The position numbers were made by a program, and so were the translations under genes. Shown here in pieces: positions 8,217-16,784 of a stretch of DNA of 64,000 nucleotides (its first letter is position 1; every line of letters starts with the position of its first letter). This stretch comes from Bacillota bacterium (GTDB lineage: Bacteria > Bacillota > UBA4882 > UBA8346): positions 62,001-126,000 of the forward strand of contig JARKQY010000048.1 in assembly GCA_029974635.1 (NCBI GenBank), given 5' to 3'. The notes under the pieces are model-generated. The model had not been told where the DNA came from. It ran no database searches and saw nothing but the letters and a program-made list of their open reading frames with translations.

Positions 8217-8375
8217 CGGCACACCATTAGCGATTCGGTGGCAACCGATTGACGCCGAATTCCGGTCCCTTGAGTTGTTAAATGGTATAATGACCGAACC
8301 TCTCCACTCGGCTCATTCTTTGTCAACCAATTAGGGGTTGTACCCGGAAAAGTGCCATCCGCCCGGGTCCTTTTC
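8217..8375. other. Structured noncoding region between nikMN and the collagen-like gene
   Basis: The gap 8191-8543 has no gene. Several competing pairings are visible: TCGGT with ACCGA (8234-8247), ATTCGG with CCGAAT (8232-8260), and ACCCGG with CCGGGT (8342-8368). This looks like a leader RNA or terminator cluster. I see no match to cobalamin, NiCo or c-di-GMP riboswitch consensus. TATAAT at 8285-8290 and TATAATACT near 8383 may be promoters for the rightward gene. Confidence 0.3.
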
Positions 8376-8543
8376 CTATGATGTATAATACTATATTACT
8401 ATCGTATTATGAAAAAAGTCTTGGAACCGATAATGCCCGGGTTCAACAAATTTGAATATAGCAAGACATGGAATCCATGAAATCGTTCAGTCAGCCAAAA
8501 TTCTAGTTTAATTGTGACGCAACTTAATTTAGAGGTGAGAGGA

Positions 8544-9437
8544 ATGTCGAACTTAGCGTTGAGCATTGGGGATCAACTTCAAATCATTTTGGGAAAAATA
8601 CGGCAGTTGCCGGTGAACGCATTCTTCAAAAATCTTTTATTAGAAGATATCGGTTTAGCGATCCGCTGCTTTGAACAAGGCAGGTATCAATGCGCCATTA
8701 ATAGTTTGGCGGTAATCAGCGAAAAGATTCATACCCGGCAGAAGAATTCCCCATGCCGGGAGATTCTCTTTAGTCCGCTATTGGCTGATCTCCACCGGAC
8801 GCAGCAAAGCCTAATTGCTTTACCGGAAGCGATATGTAGCGGGTTGATAGGCGCGACGGGACCGCAAGGTGCGACCGGTCCGGCCGGTCCGCAGGGAGTA
8901 ACAGGAGACCCGGGACCAGCAGGATCGCAAGGCGCAACTGGTGCGACCGGTCCACAGGGAGCGGTGGGAGACCCAGGACCAGCAGGACCGCAAGGCGCAA
9001 CTGGTGCGACTGGTCCGGCTGGACCACAGGCGCTATCGGCCTATGCCTATATTTATAATTTACCGGATCAGGAGGTGCCCCTGGAAGAAGATGTATTATT
9101 CAGCAGTAACGGGGTCATTGTCGGCGCCATTTCCCATACGCCGGGAACCGCTCCCATTATCATCGGCAGCGCCGGAGACTACGCGGTCTGGTTTTATATT
9201 TCGGATGGAGGGACCAATCAATTTACCTTGTTCCAAAACGGTGCTCCCGTGGCCGGCGCTATTTACGGGACGGCGTCGGACGCCCCGAACCCGGGCTGGA
9301 TCATTATCACCGCCGCTGCCGGCGATATATTGACTTTAAGAAACCATACGAGTTTCGGGAATGTACCCTTAATGCCAAATGGTGGAGAGCAGATCAGCAC
9401 TAACGCCGCAATCTTGGTAGTAAAACTTAGTAATTAA
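8544..9437 (+). CDS. Collagen-like exosporium-type surface protein (BclA-like)
   Basis: 297 residues. The N-terminal ~100 residues are helical. Residues ~102-165 are a run of Gly-X-Y triplets ([20 protein letters not shown] and more), and the C-terminal ~125 residues form a beta-rich domain ([21 protein letters not shown]...) like the trimeric C1q/TNF-fold head of Bacillus BclA glycoproteins. Threonines in the triplets are likely glycosylation sites. Start at the ATG after AGGTGAGAGGA. Suggests the organism makes spores with a filamentous outer layer. Triplet number is prone to vary between strains. Confidence 0.82.
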   Translation: MSNLALSIGDQLQIILGKIRQLPVNAFFKNLLLEDIGLAIRCFEQGRYQCAINSLAVISEKIHTRQKNSPCREILFSPLLADLHRTQQSLIALPEAICSGLIGATGPQGATGPAGPQGVTGDPGPAGSQGATGATGPQGAVGDPGPAGPQGATGATGPAGPQALSAYAYIYNLPDQEVPLEEDVLFSSNGVIVGAISHTPGTAPIIIGSAGDYAVWFYISDGGTNQFTLFQNGAPVAGAIYGTASDAPNPGWIIITAAAGDILTLRNHTSFGNVPLMPNGGEQISTNAAILVVKLSN

Positions 9438-9450
9438 ATCCATCTGCCCC

Positions 9451-10431
9451 TTACTCCTTGAGGAGAGTGATGCGGGGCCTAATGCTGCCGTTTCTAAGCG
9501 CCAGCGAAGTCGCCGGATCTTCACTGGTAAAAATGCGTAAAATGTGGGGCGTCGCGATAAATACCGGCGTGTTCCCAGCGCCGTCGGAAAGCACCAAAAC
9601 CCCATATTCATTGCGATAAACGGCACCGCTAGCTACAATGGCCGGACCCAAGCGGATCTCTACAGCGGTCCCAATCGGCAGATAAGACTGCACCGCCGCG
9701 ACCATGTCGGTATCGCAGCCCGGAGGCAAAGGATCAGGCGGAGACAGATAGGTGAATGATGGGTCATAAACTGTTCCGCCCCCCGGATAAACGGCGGTGA
9801 TATTGGCGATGGGGAGCGCCTCATAGTCGCTGTTCACGTCAATCAGCCGTAGTATCCCCGGTCCGGTAGCGTTGGGAGATGTGTACAGGTCCAGCGGCAT
9901 TCCGGAATACGAAGCCAGGGATTGGGAAAACACCGACCAGGTGGTAGCGGAGTATGTCGTGATCATTTGGGATAAAATGTTGGCCAATTGCGCCACGGCA
10001 AAGCAGCTCATGGTCTCCTGCGCTGCCACATCATCCCGAATGACGACCAAAGTCGCTTTTAGCGGCATCTGTGCCGCATAACCATAATTGCCGGCGCTGC
10101 CGTTGACTAAGGAAACTGTGATGGGGGCTATGGCGACACTGATGATTCCCACTCCCGTGATCTCCCCTGCTTTCAGGGGCGAATTTCCCGTCAGCAAATC
10201 TCCCTGTGACGATACCAGGGCAAAAATAGCTCCACCGGCGAAAGTGGAGGATTGTGTCGCGACCCACCAATGTATCACATATCTTCCTGATTCATTCAAA
10301 GTAATCACGCCTGTGCTGTTGTTATAGCTGATATTTCCGGTGGAATACACTGCAGCGTCAAAGATTACATTTTCTCCAGCACCGACCGTTCCCGTTAATG
10401 ACCGTCCTATTTGCAAGGCGATATTCCCCAT
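9451..10431 (-). CDS. BclA C-terminal-like exosporium or surface protein without collagen repeat
   Basis: 326 residues starting MGNIALQIGRSL after AAAGGAGAAAAGAATT (the longer frame from 10470 lacks a ribosome site). Residues ~10-125 match the beta-jellyroll head of exosporium proteins: AGENVIFDAAVYSTGNISYN, GRYVIHWWVATQ and NGSAGNYGYAAQMPL. The middle is helical (AVAQLANILSQMITTYSATT), then a proline-rich linker and a second beta-rich part (residues ~235-326, GTAVEIRLGPAIVASGAVYR). No signal peptide, as for spore surface proteins assembled from the mother cell. It converges on the collagen-like gene with a 13-bp gap, and the two probably share a structure. Confidence 0.65.
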   Translation of the reverse strand: MGNIALQIGRSLTGTVGAGENVIFDAAVYSTGNISYNNSTGVITLNESGRYVIHWWVATQSSTFAGGAIFALVSSQGDLLTGNSPLKAGEITGVGIISVAIAPITVSLVNGSAGNYGYAAQMPLKATLVVIRDDVAAQETMSCFAVAQLANILSQMITTYSATTWSVFSQSLASYSGMPLDLYTSPNATGPGILRLIDVNSDYEALPIANITAVYPGGGTVYDPSFTYLSPPDPLPPGCDTDMVAAVQSYLPIGTAVEIRLGPAIVASGAVYRNEYGVLVLSDGAGNTPVFIATPHILRIFTSEDPATSLALRNGSIRPRITLLKE

Positions 10432-10504
10432 AATTCTTTTCTCCTTTATAATATGGTGAGATGGACTCACCTCTTCTTCCTTATTGTTTATATCTATGAT
10501 GAAT

Positions 10505-10525
10505 AAGTGTCATCTAATGACACTT
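10505..10525. promoter_or_regulatory. 21-bp perfect hairpin/dyad
   Basis: AAGTGTCAT, CTA, ATGACACTT: a perfect 9-bp inverted repeat upstream of the leftward surface protein gene, with a third partial copy (TTTTGACACTTT) directly after. A candidate operator. Confidence 0.4.
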
Positions 10526-10634
10526 TTGACACTTTCTTAATTTCATTTGCTTCGGAAGTTTGGAGGATTTTTTGAAAAGAGAGACACCTGGTTGGCACTC
10601 TCATCTTGACTTACCCATTTGTTTATATTACAAT

Positions 10635-10659
10635 ATGACTAAAATAGTTATTTGGTCAT
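10635..10659. promoter_or_regulatory. TetR operator, copy 1 (autoregulation)
   Basis: A 25-bp imperfect palindrome running from ATGACTAAAATAG to ATTTGGTCAT. It lies 15 bp upstream of the tetR ATG. Its reverse complement matches 11287-11311 at most positions (consensus ATGACYWAATAAC then YAWWWTAGTCAT). Confidence 0.65.
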
Positions 10660-10673
10660 CAAAGGATCTCGAA

Positions 10674-11270
10674 ATGGAACAAAATAACATTACAAAAAAT
10701 CAAATCATCAAAACAGCTACCGAACTCTTTGCCCGATACGGCTTAAAGAAAACAACGATGGACGAAATCGCTGAAAAAGTCGGCATTGTCAAAGGAACGA
10801 TTTATATTTACTTTGAAAGTAAGGAAAAACTGTTTGCGGCCATTGTCAACCAAGAAGCCGAAGAATACTTTCAAAAATTAGAATCTGTAATTAATGCCTG
10901 CCCGAATCCGGAGGAGAAGTTAAAAGCCTTTGTCCGCTCTTTTTTCCAAATCATCTTTGACTATATTAATCTATACAATCTCGCTTTTAATACCATGTCG
11001 GAATTTAACAACTTAATGCCCACCTTGCAAAGTGAGTGGGAACAATACTACGCCAAAGTCAGTGAGATAATTGGCAACATCATGCAAGAAGGCATTACGG
11101 ATGGCAGTTTTCGGAATATCGAAATTGATCTCTTTGTTGATACTGTCAAAGATTTAATTATGGTGATTGGTTATCCTTTTTCGCCACATATATTCCGGCA
11201 TGAGAAGGGGATTATGTTTCAAAAAATTGATCTCATGGTGGATTTAATATTGAATGGCTTAAAAAAATAA
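10674..11270 (+). CDS. TetR family regulator of the LolA/barrel/MMPL operon
   Basis: 198 residues. N-terminal TetR helix-turn-helix (residues ~8-55: IIKTATELFARYGLKKTTMD, IAEKVGIVKGTIYIYFESKE), then an all-helical ligand domain. The open frame extends upstream, but the ATG after AAAGGATCTCGAA and the operator just upstream fix the start. It precedes a three-gene export operon in the same direction, separated by 130 bp containing a second copy of its own operator. It therefore probably represses itself and the operon, with the ligand likely an exported substrate. Confidence 0.85.
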   Translation: MEQNNITKNQIIKTATELFARYGLKKTTMDEIAEKVGIVKGTIYIYFESKEKLFAAIVNQEAEEYFQKLESVINACPNPEEKLKAFVRSFFQIIFDYINLYNLAFNTMSEFNNLMPTLQSEWEQYYAKVSEIIGNIMQEGITDGSFRNIEIDLFVDTVKDLIMVIGYPFSPHIFRHEKGIMFQKIDLMVDLILNGLKK

Positions 11271-11286
11271 TTTTTTTTGCGGCTCG

Positions 11287-11360
11287 ATGACTTAATAACC
11301 AAAATAGTCATGTATTTATAGATCGTTGTCTATAATTTATAGACGACTGTCTATAAATCC
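11287..11360. promoter_or_regulatory. TetR operator copy 2 and adjacent GTCTATAA repeats
   Basis: 11287-11311 is the second 25-bp copy (ATGACTTAATAACC then AAAATAGTCAT). Immediately downstream GTCTATAA-type words recur three times in alternating orientation (11328-11344 and 11349-11357), forming a dyad. This is 40-110 bp upstream of the LolA-like start, suited to repression. Confidence 0.6.
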
Positions 11361-11400
11361 ATTAATAACTACAGTAAAATGAAAGGTAAAGGTGGTTCCT

Positions 11401-12177
11401 ATGAAAAGAGTTTTTAAAATTCTCCTGCTCGTATCAGCAATACCTTTGTTTGCTTTTCTGGTCCAGGCCGACTTGTCCGGCGATGAAGTTTTGGCCAAAG
11501 TTGACCAAGTTTTAGAGTCGCAAGCAACCATTATGAATGCAACCATGACTACCAGTGATGTCAAGGGGAATCAAAAATTCAGTAAAATGATCATCTACAC
11601 GAAAAAGAGCGCCAATGGTAAAGACCGTGTTTTAATTGAGTATTTGGCGCCGGCGGCGGATAAGGGAGTAAAATTCCTTTCACTTGGCGATGTAAATCAA
11701 ATCTGGATGTACTTACCAAAGGTAGAAAAGACCGTCCGGATTGCCGGTAGCATGATCAAACAATCCATGATGAATAGTGACTTTTCATATGAGGATCTAT
11801 TGGATCGCTCCAATTATAGCGATTCTTATTCCGCTAAGATTATTGGGCGCGAAACCATGGCTGACGCAAAGTGTTATCTGCTGGAGTTAACCGCTAAAAA
11901 AGGCAATGCCAATTACCGTCAAATCAAATTATGGGTAAGAGAAGATAATTATATCCCCGTTAAAGAAGAATTTTACTCCGGGAGCGGGAGTGTAATCAAA
12001 ATTGCCACCCAATCCCAGTTGGAGACCATGAGTGGCCGCATCGTGCCAACGAAAATCACGTTCCAGGATTTAGCCCAAAAAGGCCACCAAACAACTCTGG
12101 AGATTAACCAAATTACATTTAATGCCAATATTCCGGAACAGTATTTTAATATGCGCTATCTGGAGAAAGGAAAGTGA
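11401..12177 (+). CDS. LolA-like outer-membrane lipoprotein-sorting family protein
   Basis: 258 residues with a signal peptide (MKRVFKILLLVSAIPLFAFL, cleavage around VQA). The mature part is a half-barrel LolA/LolB-type fold: DEVLAKVDQVL start, MIIYTKKSANGKDRVLIEYLAPAADKG, IWMYLPKVEKTVRI, and IKLWVREDNYIPVKEEFY. This subfamily commonly accompanies MMPL/RND exporters, where it may carry a lipid between membranes. It starts at the ATG with GGTGG upstream and overlaps the next gene by 1 nt. Whether the cell has an outer membrane decides the interpretation; in monoderms it would be cell-surface. Confidence 0.8.
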   Translation: MKRVFKILLLVSAIPLFAFLVQADLSGDEVLAKVDQVLESQATIMNATMTTSDVKGNQKFSKMIIYTKKSANGKDRVLIEYLAPAADKGVKFLSLGDVNQIWMYLPKVEKTVRIAGSMIKQSMMNSDFSYEDLLDRSNYSDSYSAKIIGRETMADAKCYLLELTAKKGNANYRQIKLWVREDNYIPVKEEFYSGSGSVIKIATQSQLETMSGRIVPTKITFQDLAQKGHQTTLEINQITFNANIPEQYFNMRYLEKGK

Positions 12178-13343
12178 TGCAGATGTCCAAGCGAAATCAA
12201 TTTCTTTTACTGGGAATGATACTGTTAATCGGTTTGTTTTCATTCCCCGGAATAGCTTGTGCTGCCGAGACCAGTTATGATAATAGCGGCAATTTGACAT
12301 TTAGCAGCATCGGTTTGGCCGAAAACCCGGATTCTATTTTGGGCGCTGCTCTTCCACCGCAACCGACCTTAGGAACCAATCTTAAATTAACCGATAATTT
12401 GACCATCACGCCGGATGATAGCGTAACTGTAAAACTCCGCCTGAATTATCTCATTAACACGCTTCTGGATCCGAATGATACTAATAAATTCACTTTAAGC
12501 CGGGGTTATCTTGATTTTTCACCAAATTCCCTGGTAAGCCTGCGTTTGGGCAAGCAGCGCCTGGCTTGGGGTACCGGCTACGCCTGGAATCCGGTAAATA
12601 TCTTGGATGAACCGCGCAACGCCTTAACCGATAACGACGATCCGGAAGGAATCACCGCGTTGCGCACGGATTTATACTTGGGGCCGGTTACCACCCAAAT
12701 TATCATCAAACCAAGCGCTTCCTGGGAATCATCCGACCGGGCGATCCGGTTCAAAGTGAGTCCTGCGGGCTTTGATCTTGCTTACGGCTTGATCGGGAAT
12801 AATGCCGGCCAAACTGACCATATATTTGATTTTGCCTATAGTTTTTCCGGAATCGGCATCCGCGGCGAGGCATTTTATCAGGCGGAAGGCAATTGGCGCA
12901 ATGATAAGAAAGATATTCTCAATTATTTGGTCGGTGTGGATTACAATTTCCCCGGCGGCTACTACTTGGCCCTTGAGTACTATCATAATGACAGCGCCTT
13001 TAAAGATATCCCGGAATTATTGACTTACATTGCCGCTAATTCGCTAGATCCCATAACAGCCAATGGCTTAATAACCAATTTATCCAATAATGGCGGGATT
13101 GTCCGTGATCATCTCTTTTTACGCGCCATGAAAACAATCGGTGAGAATTTTAATACGCAACTCGTATTCATCTATAACCCAGCGGATCAAAGCGTGGTCG
13201 TCCAGCCGCAACTTGAATATACCTGGCGGCAGAACACCACCCTATTTTGCAAATTATTATATCTAAACGGCGGCCTTAACTCCGAAGCCAATATATCGCC
13301 GATTAAAAGCCAACTCGAATTGGGCATCAAAGTCAACTACTAG
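12177..13343 (+). CDS. Predicted outer-membrane beta-barrel protein
   Basis: 388 residues with a signal peptide (FLLLGMILLIGLFSFPGIAC then AAE). The rest alternates hydrophobic and polar residues in amphipathic strands (VTVKLRLNYLINTLL, LVSLRLGKQRLAWGTGYAWN, GIGIRGEAFYQAEG, YYLALEYYHND, FNTQLVFIYNP, QPQLEYTWRQNTTLFCKLLY) and ends SQLELGIKVNY with a terminal aromatic, the barrel-assembly signature. LGKQRLAWGTGYAWNPVN resembles DUF1302/porin-like barrels found next to MMPL exporters. The start overlaps the previous stop (TGATG). A barrel in a Bacillota-like genome implies a second membrane. Confidence 0.7.
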   Translation: MQMSKRNQFLLLGMILLIGLFSFPGIACAAETSYDNSGNLTFSSIGLAENPDSILGAALPPQPTLGTNLKLTDNLTITPDDSVTVKLRLNYLINTLLDPNDTNKFTLSRGYLDFSPNSLVSLRLGKQRLAWGTGYAWNPVNILDEPRNALTDNDDPEGITALRTDLYLGPVTTQIIIKPSASWESSDRAIRFKVSPAGFDLAYGLIGNNAGQTDHIFDFAYSFSGIGIRGEAFYQAEGNWRNDKKDILNYLVGVDYNFPGGYYLALEYYHNDSAFKDIPELLTYIAANSLDPITANGLITNLSNNGGIVRDHLFLRAMKTIGENFNTQLVFIYNPADQSVVVQPQLEYTWRQNTTLFCKLLYLNGGLNSEANISPIKSQLELGIKVNY

Positions 13344-13355
13344 GGAGGTTCATCC

Positions 13356-15638
13356 ATGGCGCAAAATCTTTTGAATGGTTGGGGACAATGGCTGATGCGT
13401 CACCGTTTACTGGTCATCACGCTCTGGGTCCTTTTATTGGGAATCGGTATCTTTTTTAGTCCGCAGGTTGAAAACGTATTGCAGGGAACGGCTGAATTGA
13501 CCGGTTCCGAATCCGAAGCCGTCACTCTAATCCTGCAAAAGGAGTTTGATAACCGTTTCAATAATGAAATGGTAATCGTTTTTGCCAGTGACGCCAAATT
13601 GGTGACTGATTATGAATTTCAAGCCGCAGTTGAGGAGATTCAACTAAAACTGCGCAATTTGCCGCAAATAAACAATATTATTACCTATTATGACTCTTCG
13701 AGTCCGGATATGATCAGCAAAGACGAGCATAGCATCATCGGAGTGGTGGAATTGGACGTTCCCAACAGTTTCTTCGCTCAAAAAGCGACTCCGGCGATTC
13801 GCGAGGCAATCAAAGATGCCCGTTCTCCATCCTGGCTCAAGGTGTACTCCGCCGGTGAAGGCGCTGTCAATCATGATCAAATCGAAGCCGCAGCCAACGA
13901 CTTGATCAGAGCGGAAACATATTCGTTCCCATTGATTATTTTGGTCTTAATCTTTACCTTCGGAGCATTGTTGGCAGCCGGAGTCCCCGTGATTCTTGGC
14001 GCATTTTCCGTGGTAATTGCCTTGGGGATGGTATTTTTTATCGGCCAGGTTACTCCGGTTTTCCTGCTGGCCAAAAACGCGGTTTCCATGATTGGGCTTG
14101 GCGTCGGGATTGATTATTCACTGATTATGGTGAGCCGGTTCCGTGAAGAATTACAAAATGGCTTAACGCCCCAAGAAGCGGCAGTGGCAATCATGTCAAC
14201 CTCGGGAAAGACGGTATTGTTCTCCGGACTGCTGGTAATCACCGGGATTTCGGCGATTTTTATCATCGGAATTCCTTTCATCAATTCATTGGCCATTGCC
14301 ATCATCGCGGTGGCAGTCATTGCAATCTTGGCAGCCTTGACATTATTACCCGTCCTTTTCTCCTGGTTTGGGAAATTAGTGAATTGGCCCGAATCTCTCT
14401 CAAAAATAATCGGCAAATCAAAGGGAGACCGTTTTTGGAAACAAATCGCCCTGGGGATTATGAAAAAGCCGCTCTGGTATTTCGGGGCTGCAATGCTTAT
14501 ATTAGTAGGGCTCTCTTATCCCTTGTTTCATTTAAAAGCTTATACCCCTTTCATCACCGGCTTGCCGCAAGGGGTTGAGAGCAGGCTGGCTTTCGAGAAA
14601 TTACAGCAAGATTTTGTCGCCGGAAAACTAGCCCCGATTAATATTGTAATTGAGGCCCCTCCGGGAAAATCCATCTGGTCCGAAGATTCCATCAGCAAAA
14701 TCTATCAGTTCTCCCGTTTAATAAAAAACAATCAACAGACTGCCGACATCGAAGGGATCGTGGATATTGATCCGCAGTTGACACTGGCTGATTACCGTGA
14801 ACTTTATAGTGATGGATTATCCGGTTCGGAAAATTTCTTTTTCCAAATGGTCGGTTCGTATACGGAGAACTCCGGCAATGGCCGCAAGACCATTATGCGG
14901 GTTACTTCCGTTGAAGAGCCGGGTTCTTTTGGGTCACGCGCTTTGATTAAGGAGATTCGGACAAGATTAGCGCCTGAAATATTCGGAGATACGGGGTTCC
15001 GGGTATTAGTGGGCGGCGCTTCGGCAAGAGAAGTCGATATGGACCAAATATTTTTAGGCAAACTGCCTTTAATCATCGGATTGGTCTGTATCATTACTTT
15101 TTTGATCTTGATAGTCCTGTTCCGTTCCATCTTAATTCCGTTAAAATCGATTTTTATGAATCTATTATCGGTAACGGCAAGCTTTGGTTTTTTGGTGCTG
15201 ATTTTTCAAGACGGCCTCTTAAAGCTGTTGCCGGGATTCGTTACTCCGGGCGGATTATCCAGTGTGATTTTAATGTTCCTGTTTGCCATATTGTTTGGAT
15301 TATCCATGGATTATGAAATCTTTCTGACTTTACGAATCAAGGAAGAACATGATCAGGGAGTCTCCAATGAGGAAAGCGTGGCCCGCGGACTGGCAAGGAC
15401 CGCCAGTACGGTTACCAGCGCGGCATTGATCATGGTCATCGTTTTCGGATCATTTATACTGGCAACCAGTATAATTACCCAACAAATCGGACTGGGACTA
15501 GCTGTGGCCATCTTTCTCGACGCCTCAATCATCCGGATTATTTTGATGCCCGCCACAATGCAACTGCTGGGTGAATGGAACTGGTGGTTCCCGAAATCCT
15601 TGGATAAAATCTTGCCCAAGTTCACTATTAAGGAATAA
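13356..15638 (+). CDS. MMPL/RND family transporter
   Basis: 760 residues. Twelve predicted membrane helices in two halves: helix 1 (LLVITLWVLLLGIGIFF), an extracytoplasmic loop to ~180, five helices (~185-340), a second loop, then five helices (~570-740). The proton-relay style motif GLGVGIDYSLIMVSRFREE is in the first half and its equivalent LFGLSMDYEIFLTLRIKEEHD in the second, as in MmpL proteins. GGGAGG ribosome site, 12 bp after the barrel gene. With the LolA-like carrier and the barrel it would make a trans-envelope lipid or hydrophobic-compound exporter under TetR control. Confidence 0.9.
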   Translation: MAQNLLNGWGQWLMRHRLLVITLWVLLLGIGIFFSPQVENVLQGTAELTGSESEAVTLILQKEFDNRFNNEMVIVFASDAKLVTDYEFQAAVEEIQLKLRNLPQINNIITYYDSSSPDMISKDEHSIIGVVELDVPNSFFAQKATPAIREAIKDARSPSWLKVYSAGEGAVNHDQIEAAANDLIRAETYSFPLIILVLIFTFGALLAAGVPVILGAFSVVIALGMVFFIGQVTPVFLLAKNAVSMIGLGVGIDYSLIMVSRFREELQNGLTPQEAAVAIMSTSGKTVLFSGLLVITGISAIFIIGIPFINSLAIAIIAVAVIAILAALTLLPVLFSWFGKLVNWPESLSKIIGKSKGDRFWKQIALGIMKKPLWYFGAAMLILVGLSYPLFHLKAYTPFITGLPQGVESRLAFEKLQQDFVAGKLAPINIVIEAPPGKSIWSEDSISKIYQFSRLIKNNQQTADIEGIVDIDPQLTLADYRELYSDGLSGSENFFFQMVGSYTENSGNGRKTIMRVTSVEEPGSFGSRALIKEIRTRLAPEIFGDTGFRVLVGGASAREVDMDQIFLGKLPLIIGLVCIITFLILIVLFRSILIPLKSIFMNLLSVTASFGFLVLIFQDGLLKLLPGFVTPGGLSSVILMFLFAILFGLSMDYEIFLTLRIKEEHDQGVSNEESVARGLARTASTVTSAALIMVIVFGSFILATSIITQQIGLGLAVAIFLDASIIRIILMPATMQLLGEWNWWFPKSLDKILPKFTIKE

Positions 15639-15649
15639 TCATCCTAAAT

Positions 15650-15829
15650 ATGGTCAAGGAACTGGAGGTATCAGAGGTATCATTTGAGATTCCGCTGCAA
15701 GCCCGTTGTGAAGTAATTTTAGACTTGGATGTAGCCGCTGCTTTAGTCACTGCCGCCGAAAACTTGACCGCCGGCGGAATCGCACCCGGGAAGACGTTTT
15801 TTATCGGCGGCGGCAAATCCCAAGGCTAG
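15650..15829 (+). pseudogene. C-terminal remnant of an NAD-dependent epimerase/extended SDR
   Basis: A 59-codon frame encodes DLDVAAALVTAAEN followed by GKTFFIGGGKSQG. This matches the VDVARALVLALEN ... GKTFNIGGG segment common in extended SDRs of the epimerase/dehydratase family. No catalytic or cofactor-binding part remains. It sits 11 bp after the MMPL gene and beside another broken dehydrogenase. Confidence 0.45.
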
Positions 15830-15847
15830 AAATCTCTGGGGAACGTG

Positions 15848-16627
15848 CTATTTATCTTTGACTACGGTAATCCGGCTGACCAATCGCTCAAACAGAGTTG
15901 GTGAAAGACGGAATAGCCACCACAATGACTTAGCCATTACATCCGTCAAGATGATGGCCTTGTTGAAAGCAACCCCTTGCAGGATCTTGTGCGCCGCCTC
16001 ATCAGGACTCATCATGCGAATTTTTTTAATCCTTCTTCCGTTTTCCGACGATCATTCCCGATCATCTCAGCCGTCTGAAAAATGAGAGTCTTTACTGCCC
16101 CAGGGCAAACGACGCTAATTCGCACTCCGTATTTTTTGGATTCGGTACGCAATGACAAGGACAAACCAACTACACCAAATTTTCCAGTTACATAGGCAGT
16201 ACGCAATGGTCCCGGAACAAGGCCTCCCAGTGAGGCTATGTTAATAATGTGACCTGTTCCCTGGCGACACATCACCTGATATGCAAAATGCGTTCCGTAA
16301 ACCACACCCATCAAATTAATGTCGATTATACGTCTCCATCGCGCCAGATCCATATAGTACATTTCCGCAACCAGCGCAATGCCAGCGTTATTAAACATGA
16401 AATCAAGGTGACCAAAACGGTTAATCGCCTCTTGAATAGCGCTTTCGACTTGTTCGGGCTTCGAGACATCTGTCGTCACTGCAATAGCATTCCCAGACCC
16501 TGCCACGATCTCCGAGGCAACCTGTTCAGCGTCTTGCGATTGAAGATCCACAACGACAACTTTTGCTCCATGCTGAGCCAACTCCAGTAACAAGCGCAAC
16601 TCGGTCCTTAAAGATTTCTGTGCTCAT
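15848..16627 (-). pseudogene. Short-chain dehydrogenase broken by a deletion and a frameshift
   Basis: The ATG at 16627 opens MSTEIFKDRVALVTG. The sequence then jumps to ELAQHGAKVVVVDLQSQDAE in another frame, so the glycine-rich cofactor loop is missing. The junction reads ACTGGAGTTGG, as if a segment between two CTGGAG copies was lost. The rest keeps NNAGIA and the YVTGK active site. Near 16020 a run of seven A's puts a stop after EEGLKKFA; with one more A the frame continues through MMSPDEAAHKILQGVAFNKA to ITVVKDK and a TAG at 15848. Two independent lesions make this a dead gene. Confidence 0.75.
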
Positions 16628-16784
16628 CACAATTTCCTTTCTTGTAAAAAACAGATCTTATTTTTCTACAACTGTATATTAACTTTACATTTGTATATAA
16701 TTTATTATAATAGAATAAGCTGCTGGTAATCAAACGACAGAAAATGATGTATGTAGCAAAACTATACTTAAAAGGTAAATGTAT

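Noticed and set aside
8217..8375. Cobalamin or NiCo riboswitch before nikMN
   Set aside because: The B12 box and NiCo consensus are not seen, and the nikMN promoter I identify lies downstream of this stretch, so it is not in that leader.
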